DNA of 31,035 bases from a virus: positions 1-31,035 of the IMG/VR virus record IMGVR_UViG_3300030329_000948. The stretch is one strand, 5' to 3'. Below, one piece after another: positions 1 through 8,187 of this stretch; position 1 is the stretch's first letter; each line of letters opens with the position of its first letter. A program made the translations under genes and the position numbers. The notes below the pieces were generated by a model, which was given only the letters and a program-made list of their open reading frames with translations, ran no database searches and had not been told where the DNA came from.

Positions 1-80
1 GCAGCAAACATCGCTGCAACAGGTAATATTGGCTTTGCTTTTTTAACTATATTTTTTATTGCTCTATCAAAAAATCCCAT
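1..80 (-). CDS. Partial virion-type protein, N-terminus only
   Basis: Only the first 26 codons lie in the window; the gene runs off the left edge. It begins with ATG at base 80, one base after the TAG stop of the preceding gene. The visible N-terminus starts MGFFDRAIKNIVKKAKP and is a basic, amphipathic, helix-prone segment followed by a small hydrophobic stretch. Short proteins starting this way are common near tail genes of marine phages, but I cannot assign a function. A membrane-active or ejected protein is possible. The tight spacing shows it is co-transcribed with its neighbours. Confidence 0.6.
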   Translation of the reverse strand, partial: MGFFDRAIKNIVKKAKPILPVAAMFA

Positions 81-81
81 A

Positions 82-846
82 CTATATTGTCATTGTAGAA
101 CCTGGAAATAACATTTCCAAGTCATTTGTTAATAATTCTATCTCATCTTCATTACCAGCATCTCTTGCATCTTCTAACATTTGTAATAAATTTGGTAAAG
201 TGTAAGTGTCTGCACTAGCTTCTAATGTTTCTGTCATACTACCAGGAGGTAATCCACCTTTAAAATCGTCTGGTAAAGGTAACCCTTCATCCATTGGTAA
301 ACCATCATTTTCTGGATCTATTGGATCTATAAGACCAAAAAGTTCACCAAGTTTTTGTATTATACCACCTTCTCCTGTTGGATCACCAAGACCTCTTCCT
401 GGTCCAAGCAACCCTGCCATAAACACATTTCCTTGTGGAGTATCTGTTGGGTCCATGTCTAATAAATCTCTTAATCTATCACCGAGTGAATCTTCAGGTA
501 AAGGATCTACGGGTGATGGCATCATGTCTACGGGTCCAGGTGTTACGTCCAAAACTGGTTCTATTGGCGCTGTAAAGTCAGGTAACATAGATGAATCTCT
601 ACCACCTTTACCTTCATCGTAGTCTACTATAATAGTTGGATTAGGATTGGGAGGAAATATTTGTAATGGTGCAACATCTTTTGCTCTATCAAACAAAGTT
701 GGTAAACCTCTGCTTGATCGCATAATATAATTTTCTCTGTTACTATCATCAAAAGACATCGTAGGTCTATTCATCATACTAAAAGGAGTAGCTCGTTCAG
801 CTTGCTGTGCTTGACCTCTTGCTCTTCGTATTCTTGTTATTGCCAC
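82..846 (-). CDS. Proline- and aspartate-rich hypothetical protein (GTG start)
   Basis: This 254-aa protein is not recognised. It is rich in Pro, Asp, Leu and Gly, with DP-type repeats around residues 128-135 and 172-180. The N-terminus is basic (MAITRIRRARGQAQQAER) and the middle and C-terminus are acidic, suggesting an extended or disordered chain. The start is GTG at 846, sharing its G with the TAG stop of the upstream gene (TAGTG). A GGAGG lies about ten bases upstream, supporting that start. By position at the end of the tail cluster it may be a virion or assembly protein, but nothing in the sequence proves this. Confidence 0.7.
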   Translation of the reverse strand: MAITRIRRARGQAQQAERATPFSMMNRPTMSFDDSNRENYIMRSSRGLPTLFDRAKDVAPLQIFPPNPNPTIIVDYDEGKGGRDSSMLPDFTAPIEPVLDVTPGPVDMMPSPVDPLPEDSLGDRLRDLLDMDPTDTPQGNVFMAGLLGPGRGLGDPTGEGGIIQKLGELFGLIDPIDPENDGLPMDEGLPLPDDFKGGLPPGSMTETLEASADTYTLPNLLQMLEDARDAGNEDEIELLTNDLEMLFPGSTMTI

Positions 847-1076
847 TATGAGCTACCTCCAAATATATCTGGCAGTTTGTTGACTTTAATTGCCACGTCT
901 TTCACTATGTCTTCTTTTTTTGTGCTAGTTTCAGGGTCATTGACATCATCATCTGCTTCTTTTTCATTGGCATAGACTTTCCCTGTTGTCGCGTGTTTGA
1001 TAGTAGTGTTTGTTTCTACATCTATCACAGGAATTGTTTTTCCTGCAACCACGGTAATATCGTCTTTTATAGCCAT
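846..1076 (-). CDS. Small acidic hypothetical protein
   Basis: This is a 76-aa hydrophilic protein that I do not recognise. The first half looks beta-like (DDITVVAGKTIPVIDVET) and the second half is charged, rich in Asp, Glu and Lys, with no cysteine, signal peptide or membrane segment. It starts with ATG preceded by GGAGAG. Its TAG stop overlaps the GTG start of the next gene by one base, suggesting coupled translation. A minor tail or assembly role is possible only from context. Confidence 0.65.
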   Translation of the reverse strand: MAIKDDITVVAGKTIPVIDVETNTTIKHATTGKVYANEKEADDDVNDPETSTKKEDIVKDVAIKVNKLPDIFGGSS

Positions 1077-1097
1077 TTTCTCTCCTTATTGCAATAA

Positions 1098-1472
1098 TTA
1101 ACTTATCTCTAACACACTAAGAACAACATGTAAATCATTAGCGTTTTCTGCTTGTATCTTAATTATCTCTGACTCTTTTGCAACCAAAGGTGCAATAGAG
1201 CTAGTAGAAGAATCGGCAGAAACCTGGCTAGAATTACCTGCAGCCAAAAGCTCTTGTGTTGTTTTACTCTCTATATCTCTACTTAATTGTAGAGTATAGC
1301 TTGTATCACCAGTATCTACCAAATACAAAGATACTTCACAGTTGTTAGAAGTGTCAACATTAGCCACACGCACAGATTTTATTATGGCTGTTGTTTGTGC
1401 AGGAACTGTGTACAATGTTGTTAAATTTGTATTTGATAAAACTGCTTTATAATTTGTATATACGTTTGCCAT
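1098..1472 (-). CDS. Small beta-rich virion protein, paralogue of the 115-aa protein
   Basis: This 124-aa protein begins MANVYTNYKAVLSNTNL. It is rich in Thr, Ser, Val and Asn, in a pattern expected for an all-beta structural protein. It resembles the 115-aa protein at 9502-9849: similar N-terminus, a TTxxIxxVxVAN-like core and matching ends (LSVLEIS versus VSIMEIT). The frame extends upstream to a TTG at 1487, but ATG 1472 is preferred because it overlaps the TAA stop of the 56-aa gene by one base (TAATG). Small proteins of this type are common in marine phage tail modules. A decoration or tail-surface role is inference. Confidence 0.7.
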   Translation of the reverse strand: MANVYTNYKAVLSNTNLTTLYTVPAQTTAIIKSVRVANVDTSNNCEVSLYLVDTGDTSYTLQLSRDIESKTTQELLAAGNSSQVSADSSTSSIAPLVAKESEIIKIQAENANDLHVVLSVLEIS

Positions 1473-1642
1473 TACGATAAAAACCAAGTTATAGCTTCAG
1501 ATTCATCTCTAAGTGGTTCTGAAGTATAAGTATTATTTAGTGCAAAAATTAATTGTTCTAACGTTTGCACCATCTGTGCCATTTGTGATTGATCATATTC
1601 TTCTCTTGCTTGTGGTATTATAGGTATTGTTATTTTAGTCAT
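1472..1642 (-). CDS. 56-aa conserved-type marine phage protein
   Basis: This gene was found by translating the gap. It encodes 56 residues, starting MTKITIPIIPQAREEYDQSQ and ending EAITWFLS. The pattern is an N-terminal IP-I-P segment, a helix with Gln and Met (QMAQMVQTLEQLIFALN), then a short Trp-containing tail. From memory this matches a very common unnamed family of about 55-60 residues beside tail genes in marine podoviruses. The ATG overlaps the TAA of the large tail gene, and its own TAA overlaps the next ATG, so it sits in an unbroken coupled chain. A small tail-assembly or structural role is inferred. Confidence 0.75.
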   Translation of the reverse strand: MTKITIPIIPQAREEYDQSQMAQMVQTLEQLIFALNNTYTSEPLRDESEAITWFLS

Positions 1643-3510
1643 TATCCACCTCGCATACCATCTGGTTTAGCATCAAATCTAAGTGTGCCATAGCGCCATT
1701 TATCATCAACAGCATCACTAGATACACGAAGTGCAAGTTGTCTACCTCGTATACGAGTATCTTTTTTGTTTGTAGATGTTGTAACAGTAAATGGACCGTG
1801 TGATCTTTGTGTTGTTGAAGGATATGGTCTTGATTTAAGTGTTATATCCACTTCTCCTATTTGATTTTTAAAATCAGGTATGAATCTTGATATGGACATA
1901 AAATTATCACCGTCTGCTATGTCGATATCTCCTGATTCTATGTGACAATTCATTGCTGCGCCATCATCATTCACGCCCTCTTCATGTAAATAAACAAATG
2001 TTCTACCTTCTTTTACGCCATTTATTGTAGATATAGTTGCTGTTGTATCACTTGCCTCAAACTCCGCTGCGTATGGATTTGAATACACACCGCGATCTGC
2101 CCAAGAGCTACGTGCTAATGTTCCTATATACCAAATATTTTCTGCGTAATTGTATGTTACGTTTCTATCTATCTGTGTAGAATTTTTAGATGGATAAAAC
2201 CATATTACTTCATTAAAGTCAGAATTGACTGCACAGAATACATCACCTAGTGCATTATTATTAATATCATCAAATACATAATCTTGTACACTGCACGGTA
2301 TTTTTTTAACTGCACCATCAAATAAGAAAAAAGAATCATTGCCCATCCAATAAGCAATACCGTTTACATCTACTGCAGATTTAATACCAACAGCTCCACA
2401 ATTTGTACCTAATTGTCTAAATCCAAAAGTAAAAGGCGGTCCAATGAACTGCATTTGATACAAAGCAGTATCAGTATAAATTAATATAACACCCCTAGAT
2501 CTAACAGCTGCATTTATTTGATTGCCGTCTGTAAGTCTTTGTGAGCCAGCTGTGTTTGTAGCTGTAGGTGTCCATGTTGCAGGATCTTCTTGATCTGAAA
2601 AACGTATAAACATATTGTCTTGCGTGGTTGCTGTACCTATAGTAGTTTCTGTGCCAAAACAAATTACGTGTCTATCATCACCAGATACTAACATAAATCT
2701 AGATTTCGTTGGTGCATTACTAACATTTGTCCTTGCTGCTAAATTACTTGACAATCCACTTGACGTGTCCCAATAATATAAACTGCCGTTAAACTGTTGT
2801 GCTAATACATCTTCACCCCAATTGTCCAAAGACCATTTACCAGATTGTAATAAAACACCATCAGCGCCTGTTAAACCTTCACGAGAAGTATTCCATGTTG
2901 ATGCGTTCCAAGTACCTGCACCCCATCCATATCCATATATGGATGTAGGTAAACCTGTATTTATTTGATAGGTAGCATTTGCCGTAGCACCAGTTGCATC
3001 AGAACTGGCTGCAGCACCTGCAATTATAGTGTAAGTATTACCAGTAGGAACTGTTTGTATTTCAAACTCACCTTGTAAGTTTGCTGCTGATATACCACCT
3101 ACAGCGCCACTTACGCTAGCAATGGTAACAAAGTCACCTATTAATGCACCATGGCTTGAATCTGTAACGATTACAGAAGTAGATCCGTTTGTTGTTTCAA
3201 ATTGTGTTATATTACCTGTGCCTGTTGCACGTGTTGGTGTAATATCGGCATACACATTTTCTGAGTATGCATACAGTTTTTTGTTTGTGCCATACACTGC
3301 ATAATTTACACCTTTAAGATCTGAATAAGTTAAGATAGCGCGTGTTGCGCCGAGTAAAGCATCGCTTGTTACTTTTTCCCAACCACCTATTTTTTCTGGT
3401 TGACCGTAACGAAAACGAATATTATCGCCGTCCACCCATCTACCTTCTGCACCATACTCGGTGTTTTGTTTATCTATGCCTGGGGCAATCTGTAGTTTAG
3501 TTAGTGGCAT
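1642..3510 (-). CDS. Large tail/head-stabilisation protein, P22 gp10-like candidate
   Basis: This 622-aa beta-rich protein carries an N-terminal segment (APGIDKQNTEYGAEGRWVDG) and a series of beta repeats with aromatic turns such as WYIGTLARSSWADRGVY. These are typical of the packaged-DNA-stabilisation/tail-hub proteins of podoviruses such as P22 gp10. That assignment is from memory and moderate. Residues 120-181 look like an inserted small beta module (HGxxxGD…YTI). The frame reaches an ATG at 3537, but those first nine residues merely overlap the end of the upstream fibre gene. ATG 3510, giving MPLTKLQIAPG, matches how such proteins usually begin. The TAA stop overlaps the next ATG. Confidence 0.75.
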   Translation of the reverse strand: MPLTKLQIAPGIDKQNTEYGAEGRWVDGDNIRFRYGQPEKIGGWEKVTSDALLGATRAILTYSDLKGVNYAVYGTNKKLYAYSENVYADITPTRATGTGNITQFETTNGSTSVIVTDSSHGALIGDFVTIASVSGAVGGISAANLQGEFEIQTVPTGNTYTIIAGAAASSDATGATANATYQINTGLPTSIYGYGWGAGTWNASTWNTSREGLTGADGVLLQSGKWSLDNWGEDVLAQQFNGSLYYWDTSSGLSSNLAARTNVSNAPTKSRFMLVSGDDRHVICFGTETTIGTATTQDNMFIRFSDQEDPATWTPTATNTAGSQRLTDGNQINAAVRSRGVILIYTDTALYQMQFIGPPFTFGFRQLGTNCGAVGIKSAVDVNGIAYWMGNDSFFLFDGAVKKIPCSVQDYVFDDINNNALGDVFCAVNSDFNEVIWFYPSKNSTQIDRNVTYNYAENIWYIGTLARSSWADRGVYSNPYAAEFEASDTTATISTINGVKEGRTFVYLHEEGVNDDGAAMNCHIESGDIDIADGDNFMSISRFIPDFKNQIGEVDITLKSRPYPSTTQRSHGPFTVTTSTNKKDTRIRGRQLALRVSSDAVDDKWRYGTLRFDAKPDGMRGG

Positions 3511-4498
3511 AATAAGGTATCCAAAAATCTGTGCCATTAATGTTTACTCTGATATGCCCTGTTAAATCTCCTACACTTGTGTCTGTTGTTAAACTTTTTG
3601 TTTGATCTGAAGCACTAGTGCCATCAAATCTTATAAACTCTTGATCAGTATCATCTTGATCTAAAGTTAAACAAGCTATTGCCGCAGAAGTGCTAGCTTG
3701 GTTTATTGTTACAAGTGCACTTGTTGGAGAAGACGTACCAAAAGCTATTTTATCAGCAGAACCATCAGCAAAGAAAGCATGCGTTAAAGTATCTGTTTCT
3801 ATTCTAAAATCAAGAGCAGCACCAGATTCGTTAAATGTAAATCCACCACCATCAAAGTCAATTGCACCAGTGGCTTTGACACCACCTACAACATCTAATT
3901 CTGTAGAAGGTGAGTTTGTTTTTATACCTACACGGTCATTACCAGCATCGGTAAAGAATAAGTTTGCATCGCCGTTACCTTCTATTCTAAAATCTAAATC
4001 TGCTGATGACTCGTTAAATACAAATGTACCTCCGTCAAGTGATGTGTTACCTACTACATCTAATGTTCCGTTTGCTTTTATATTACCTGCATCAGCTAAT
4101 ACATCAAACATAGTAGAACCATCAGAATACAAAATGTGTTTTGCACCTTGTACAAGATTAACAGCAGTTCCGCCTGCTGGTTTAAATCCTAATGTGTTGC
4201 CACCGTGTGTTGTTGCATCATCAACTATGTACCATGTTTCTACAGCTTCTGCCTGCATGGTTGTGTTACCTGATAGTGTGCCTGTTAGTTTAATTATGGC
4301 GTTACTTTGTTCATCAGTTGTAGATCCATCTGATGTAGCGAGTGAATCTGTTGTGCTTGCAATAGCAATAGATACATAGCCTTTTATTGCTGATTCTAAT
4401 TTTTGTAAGTTGTTATTTGTTTTAGTACCCCAGGATCCCGAGTTTTCACCAGTTGCCTGTAGTTCTAAATTTAAAGAACTTGAATATGTTGATGCCAT
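3497..4498 (-). CDS. Tail fibre-like protein with internal repeats
   Basis: This is a 333-aa Thr/Ser/Asn/Gly-rich protein. The N-terminus (LQATGENSGSWGTKTNNNL) is a widespread marine phage fibre start. The middle carries two copies of a roughly 50-residue repeat: FVFNESSADLDFRIEG…GNDRVGIKTNSPS and FTFNESGAALDFRIET…ADKIAFGTSSPT. Such repeats are typical of trimeric fibre shafts, and the C-terminus ends in WIPYYATN. An SD-like GGAG precedes the ATG. The gene overlaps the start of the large tail gene by 14 nt. The probable role is host recognition or a tail appendage; receptor and oligomeric state are inference. Confidence 0.8.
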   Translation of the reverse strand: MASTYSSSLNLELQATGENSGSWGTKTNNNLQKLESAIKGYVSIAIASTTDSLATSDGSTTDEQSNAIIKLTGTLSGNTTMQAEAVETWYIVDDATTHGGNTLGFKPAGGTAVNLVQGAKHILYSDGSTMFDVLADAGNIKANGTLDVVGNTSLDGGTFVFNESSADLDFRIEGNGDANLFFTDAGNDRVGIKTNSPSTELDVVGGVKATGAIDFDGGGFTFNESGAALDFRIETDTLTHAFFADGSADKIAFGTSSPTSALVTINQASTSAAIACLTLDQDDTDQEFIRFDGTSASDQTKSLTTDTSVGDLTGHIRVNINGTDFWIPYYATN

Positions 4499-4507
4499 CT
4501 TATCTCC

Positions 4508-4900
4508 TTAATCCGTTGATCCTGGTTCTACGTCTGTATATGTTGCTGTCATACTATCATCTATTTCATTCCAAATAAAGAAGTCTGGTTCGCCAACAGA
4601 TAATGACACTAAGTTTTGAAACGCCTCACCAAAAGCTGTTTCATCACCAATACTAAATGTCATTTGTCCAGCTGTTGTAACATCTACAGCAGCAGTACCT
4701 GTAACAGTTTCTGTTCCAATAGAAAATGTTGCAACGTTTGTTGAAGCAGAAACAGAAGCACTTCCTGTAACACTTTCTAAACTATTTAAAGTTGATGTAA
4801 GGCTAAGACCACTAATAAAAGCTGATCCTACGTTTAATACACCTGTTCCTCTAATAGAGGCAAAAGGATGTTCTGCTACTGATCCGTGTCCTAATAACAT
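4508..4900 (-). CDS. Small beta-rich tail-associated protein
   Basis: This 130-aa protein starts MLLGHGSVAEHPFASIRGTG, and the rest is a Ser/Thr/Val/Gly-rich beta sequence with two related segments (NVATFSIGTETVTGTA and QMTFSIGDETAFGEA). The internal duplication suggests repeated beta hairpins. The C-terminus is acidic. It abuts the upstream fibre gene exactly (TAG immediately followed by ATG). Short proteins with a similar start accompany fibre genes in marine phages, but I cannot name a domain. It may be a fibre accessory or virion surface protein. Confidence 0.65.
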   Translation of the reverse strand: MLLGHGSVAEHPFASIRGTGVLNVGSAFISGLSLTSTLNSLESVTGSASVSASTNVATFSIGTETVTGTAAVDVTTAGQMTFSIGDETAFGEAFQNLVSLSVGEPDFFIWNEIDDSMTATYTDVEPGSTD

Positions 4901-6439
4901 CTATCCGCAATGTAATGTGCATGGAACGCAGTACGAACCATCATCATGTGTTATAACTTTTTCTGTTGATGTTACTTTACCTATTGTGCTTGCTCGTAAA
5001 ATATCATCTGCTTGTTTCTTTCCTGTGCCATCTCCTTTACTCTGTATGTAATCGCCAATGGCAACTGTTTCATCTTTATGTATTCTAATCATGTAAGTTC
5101 CAAGTGAAGCAATACTTGCATCGTTTTGCCAGTTTTTACCATCATCATCATCATCCCATCTGTGAAAAACTCCGTATATAGCTTTACTATCTTCCGTATC
5201 AGATATTTTAAATTTAGGTAAAGTTATATTAGTTTCTTTTTCAATTACGCCAGAAAAAGATTTATCTCCGTGAGTTATTGTAACTGTATCACCCACACTT
5301 TTATCAGATGGTAACTCATATTCTTCGTAGTGATATCTTTCTGATTCATCACTGTCGTGTTGATTTACATCAAATTTAACAGTGTACCATGTACACATTT
5401 CAGCAATGCTTTCTACAACTGTGCCTCTTAATATTGTTGGTTTTGAATTATCTGCAAGTTGTGACCAGTGAGCTCCCATAAATGTATTATATGAAACTGT
5501 GCTTCCAGAAACAGAAATTGTTCCTTCTGCCGTGCCTCCTTGTCTTAAATCTACTAAATTACCATCGTTAGTGTTTCTATTTATTTCAAATGGTGTTCCA
5601 CTCGCTTTAGAAACTTGCATCTTGTGAGTGTTGATAAGAACTTGGTCATACGCTGAACCTTCACTGTCTGTGTCTGAACCAAAAAGAATAACATCAGTAT
5701 CTGAATTTAAATTTATTTGATGAGTAACATTATCTGATTCAACTCTAAAATCTATGTTAGAAGCACCATCTTGATTAAAAACAGTTCCACTACCAGAATC
5801 TATTTGTATATGATTTGCAGGAGAACTTGCACTGTCAGACAGTATAATTTGGTCTCCTTGTATTTTTAAACTTCCAGAACCTGGTGTGTGGTCTATGACA
5901 GTGCTTGTTCCGTCAAAAAATAATTCTGTATCATTACCAGTTCCAAGTCTTACTTTTACACTGTCATTAACGTCTAATCCAGTATCACCACCAACACTTC
6001 CAATGTAAGTTTTAAGTCTAGAAGCGGCAGTTTTTCTTAATGTACCTCCCGCACCATCATCAACAAGAAATAAATCTGCATCTGCTATGTTAGCTCCAAT
6101 GTCTGTGTGTCCTGTTAGTAAAGCAGTGTTAAGTTTGTCTGCTGTTACAGATGTATCAGAAGGTGTAACTGTGCCACCAACTGCACCAGATATTTCTACA
6201 ATAAATATAGAAGCACCACTTGCGGGTGCTGTGCTAAATGTAATTGATGCACCACCACTAGCTAAAGTATAGTCAGTGCCGGGTAACTGTATAACACCAT
6301 CATGAGATACTAAAAGCTGTGCCGCAGAACCAACTTGTGTGCCTAAACTGAATGTAACATTAGAGCCATTATAAGTATTACCTGATGTATCTAGTACCTT
6401 AAACGTGCCTTGCTTAATTCCTTGTCCTATATATGCCAC
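4901..6439 (-). CDS. Tail fibre/spike protein with probable C-terminal maturation domain
   Basis: This 512-aa protein shows three parts. Residues 1-100 are a beta domain (GTDYTLASGGASITFSTAP) shared with the 328-aa fibre. Residues 109-147 hold the repeated linker module (ADADLFLVDDGAGGTLRK). After a shaft (DGASNIDFRVESDN, 225-240), the last 170 residues contain YGVFHRWDDDDDGKNW, SLGTYMIRIHKDETVAIGDY and a Cys-rich end, CVPCTLHCG. This C-terminal pattern recalls the G2/intramolecular-chaperone domains of phage spikes, which fold the trimer and may be cleaved off. That is a memory-based comparison, not proven. It is probably receptor binding. Confidence 0.8.
   Translation of the reverse strand: MAYIGQGIKQGTFKVLDTSGNTYNGSNVTFSLGTQVGSAAQLLVSHDGVIQLPGTDYTLASGGASITFSTAPASGASIFIVEISGAVGGTVTPSDTSVTADKLNTALLTGHTDIGANIADADLFLVDDGAGGTLRKTAASRLKTYIGSVGGDTGLDVNDSVKVRLGTGNDTELFFDGTSTVIDHTPGSGSLKIQGDQIILSDSASSPANHIQIDSGSGTVFNQDGASNIDFRVESDNVTHQINLNSDTDVILFGSDTDSEGSAYDQVLINTHKMQVSKASGTPFEINRNTNDGNLVDLRQGGTAEGTISVSGSTVSYNTFMGAHWSQLADNSKPTILRGTVVESIAEMCTWYTVKFDVNQHDSDESERYHYEEYELPSDKSVGDTVTITHGDKSFSGVIEKETNITLPKFKISDTEDSKAIYGVFHRWDDDDDGKNWQNDASIASLGTYMIRIHKDETVAIGDYIQSKGDGTGKKQADDILRASTIGKVTSTEKVITHDDGSYCVPCTLHCG
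5999..6115 (-). repeat. Fibre linker module, copy in 512-aa protein
   Basis: Residues 109-147 of the 512-aa fibre contain TDIGANIADADLFLVDD followed by GAGGTLRKTAASRLKTY. The same sequence recurs almost unchanged in the 328-aa fibre and, more diverged, in the 431-aa protein. It joins an N-terminal beta domain to the rest of the fibre. Confidence 0.8.
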
Positions 6440-6440
6440 T

Positions 6441-7100
6441 CTATGTGTCTCCTAATCTCATTATTATACAAACAGTACCAAATGGTCCATCTCCACTTGA
6501 ATTTGCTCCATAAACATAGTTGTTGTTTGCTACGCTAGTTTGATACCAATAAAATTTATGAGTAGATGTATCAGTAACATCAAAAATAAAACTACTAGAG
6601 CCTTGATGATAAGCATTTGGAGTACCATCAGTGCTGTTAAAAGTATTTCTTACATATCCTAAAATTGATGTACTAGTAAAATCATTGGCAGTTGTGTAAG
6701 CCGCTATACCCATGTCATTATCATCTGCATTATGATAAGTTGTAAAGTGACCAGTAATTAAATACATTCCTGTTGTTGGAAAAGAAAATTTACCTCCACC
6801 AGAGCCAGTTGTAACAGTTGTAACTGAGCCAGTAGCACTTTGTTGTTTAGTCCATGCTCCGCCATTAGCACCAGATCCTCCACTATCAGCTATTATTCCA
6901 TTAGTACCATTGTCAGTTGAAGAAGCTAAATACCAATGATCGCATACAGTGATACCTCCACTAGCCGCACTAGCTAAAGTTGTGCTACCTGTAAATTTTA
7001 AAAATTGTCCAGATGTTCCAGAGGATAAACCAGTGCCACCATTAGCAACATTGACTTCTCCTGTTACCATATTTTCTATATCTATTTTACTTAGTGCCAT
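6441..7100 (-). CDS. Tail fibre protein with C1q/TNF-like C-terminal domain
   Basis: In this 219-aa protein the N-terminus contains MALSKIDIENMVTGEVNVANGGTGLSSG; the NGGTGL element is a typical fibre linker. From about residue 75 the sequence (GGKFSFPTTGMYLITGHFTTYHN … FDVTDTSTHKFYWYQTSV) has the alternating hydrophobic pattern of a C1q/TNF-like jelly roll, often the trimeric tip of fibres. It lies one base downstream of the 106-aa chaperone-like gene and one base upstream of the 512-aa fibre gene. The role is probably receptor binding; no ligand can be named. Confidence 0.75.
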   Translation of the reverse strand: MALSKIDIENMVTGEVNVANGGTGLSSGTSGQFLKFTGSTTLASAASGGITVCDHWYLASSTDNGTNGIIADSGGSGANGGAWTKQQSATGSVTTVTTGSGGGKFSFPTTGMYLITGHFTTYHNADDNDMGIAAYTTANDFTSTSILGYVRNTFNSTDGTPNAYHQGSSSFIFDVTDTSTHKFYWYQTSVANNNYVYGANSSGDGPFGTVCIIMRLGDT

Positions 7101-7103
7101 GTT

Positions 7104-7424
7104 TTACTCCGTTGGTTGTGTCCATATTGAATGTGTATAAATACCTTTATCATCTCTTGCTAATAATTCATCATACTTAGAACTGTCATAATCAGCAGGT
7201 ATGTCCCTTAAACTTTGCCTCCAAGTTTTAATATAACTTGGCATTGTAACATCAGAATTAGCCATCCAATCTGTTGCTTTTAATCTTTCCAATCTTTCTC
7301 TTTTAATTGTTCTTAATTGTCTGTTAGGTTTATCATTAGCCCATGCTGTTTGTCTTGCATCAAAAACAGCCTGTTCTTCTGCTGTCATATCTCTTATATT
7401 TCCATTATCATTTGTCTTAGTCAT
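7104..7424 (-). CDS. Tail (fibre) assembly chaperone-like protein
   Basis: This 106-aa soluble, charged protein has an N-terminal short beta part (MTKTNDNGNIRDMTAEEQAV). A helical region then carries RERLERLKATDWMANSDV and WRQSLRDIPADYDS. This spacing (helix, L-x2-TDW, a WRQ-LRDIP block) matches the phage tail assembly chaperone domain I know as Phage_tail_APC. Its place inside a fibre cluster, between two fibre genes, supports a role in folding or attaching a fibre. No SD stronger than GGAAA is seen before the ATG. Confidence in the family is fairly high, but the client fibre is unknown. Confidence 0.75.
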   Translation of the reverse strand: MTKTNDNGNIRDMTAEEQAVFDARQTAWANDKPNRQLRTIKRERLERLKATDWMANSDVTMPSYIKTWRQSLRDIPADYDSSKYDELLARDDKGIYTHSIWTQPTE

Positions 7425-7434
7425 ATTATTTTTC

Positions 7435-8184
7435 CTATGATTTCTTTAATCCATAAACTTGAATACTATGTGACCTTATACTACCACCACTAAAGTATAT
7501 GTTAAAACCATCTGCATCTGGGTTCGATGACATACCCCAAGCAAATAATTCAGCATACAATTTAGCACTACCGCCATTTCTAAAAGAACTTGTTCCAGTT
7601 GCATAACATCTTGCTATAATGTTTGTATTAGGGTCACTTAGAATAAAATCAAATGCTACTGCGTCTGATGTAGGGTCTTGGTTAACACCTGCCGCGGCTA
7701 TTTTAAAATGGTTAAGACCTTGATCTCCTTCATATTGTTGAGCTTCAGTATCTGAACTATTTGTGTTTCCATTTAAAGATGTGAAATCATAAATTGTACC
7801 ACTTACATTTGAACTACTTGCTCTTAATATAAATTGCACATGTACATCATCATCAGTCGGGCACATAGTTCCTACAATACGATAATGGTCGTAGGTAGAA
7901 CTAAAAATACCATCGAATGTTTTATCTGCTACTGTGCTTGTGCTACTTGAATTTGCTAGTAAAACCATAGCTCCACCACCAACATAACTAGCGTCTAATC
8001 TTTTTAAAGTGCCGCCATCACTAATTAAAAATTCATCAGTGTCAGCAGGTGCTTCTGCTAAAGCTGTATGTCCTGTTATAGCAGTAGCATCTAAATGTTC
8101 TTCTGATACTGCATCATCAGCTATGAGCGTTGCATCAATAGCATCTGCTGTAATCCCTCCTGTTGGTATTGTTGTTTTACTCAT
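7435..8184 (-). CDS. Tail fibre-like protein
   Basis: This is a 249-aa protein. Residues 10-35 (GGITADAIDATLIADDAVSEEHLDA, broken by turns) are a common fibre linker. Residues 36-70 are a diverged copy of the repeated module (TDEFLISDGGTLKRLDASYV). The C-terminal 180 residues (IFSSTYDHYRIVG … VHVQFILRASSSNVSG … IQVYGLKKS) form a compact beta domain of a type seen at the ends of marine phage fibres. The gene starts four bases after the 108-aa gene. It is probably one of several alternative or cooperating receptor-binding proteins. Confidence 0.75.
   Translation of the reverse strand: MSKTTIPTGGITADAIDATLIADDAVSEEHLDATAITGHTALAEAPADTDEFLISDGGTLKRLDASYVGGGAMVLLANSSSTSTVADKTFDGIFSSTYDHYRIVGTMCPTDDDVHVQFILRASSSNVSGTIYDFTSLNGNTNSSDTEAQQYEGDQGLNHFKIAAAGVNQDPTSDAVAFDFILSDPNTNIIARCYATGTSSFRNGGSAKLYAELFAWGMSSNPDADGFNIYFSGGSIRSHSIQVYGLKKS
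7975..8079 (-). repeat. Fibre linker module, diverged copy in 249-aa protein
   Basis: Residues 36-70 of the 249-aa fibre read ITGHTALAEAPADTDEFLIS followed by DGGTLKRLDASYVG. It has the same TG-T, AxTDxFL, DGGTLxR layout as the other modules, but shorter. Confidence 0.65.
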
Positions 8185-8187
8185 GTG

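Noticed and set aside
1473-1487. TTG start at 1487 for the 124-aa protein
   Set aside because: The extra five codons fall inside the 56-aa gene and ATG 1472 makes a TAATG junction with it.
3511-3537. Start of the large tail gene at 3537 (MAQIFGYLI extension)
   Set aside because: The bases also encode the end of the upstream fibre protein in another frame, and MPLTKLQIAPG is the natural start.
3690-4379. 229-aa open frame on the plus strand
   Set aside because: It lies antisense inside the tail fibre gene, whose repeats and stop/start junctions are convincing; the plus-strand product is a low-complexity Ser/Pro/Val sequence typical of an antisense shadow.
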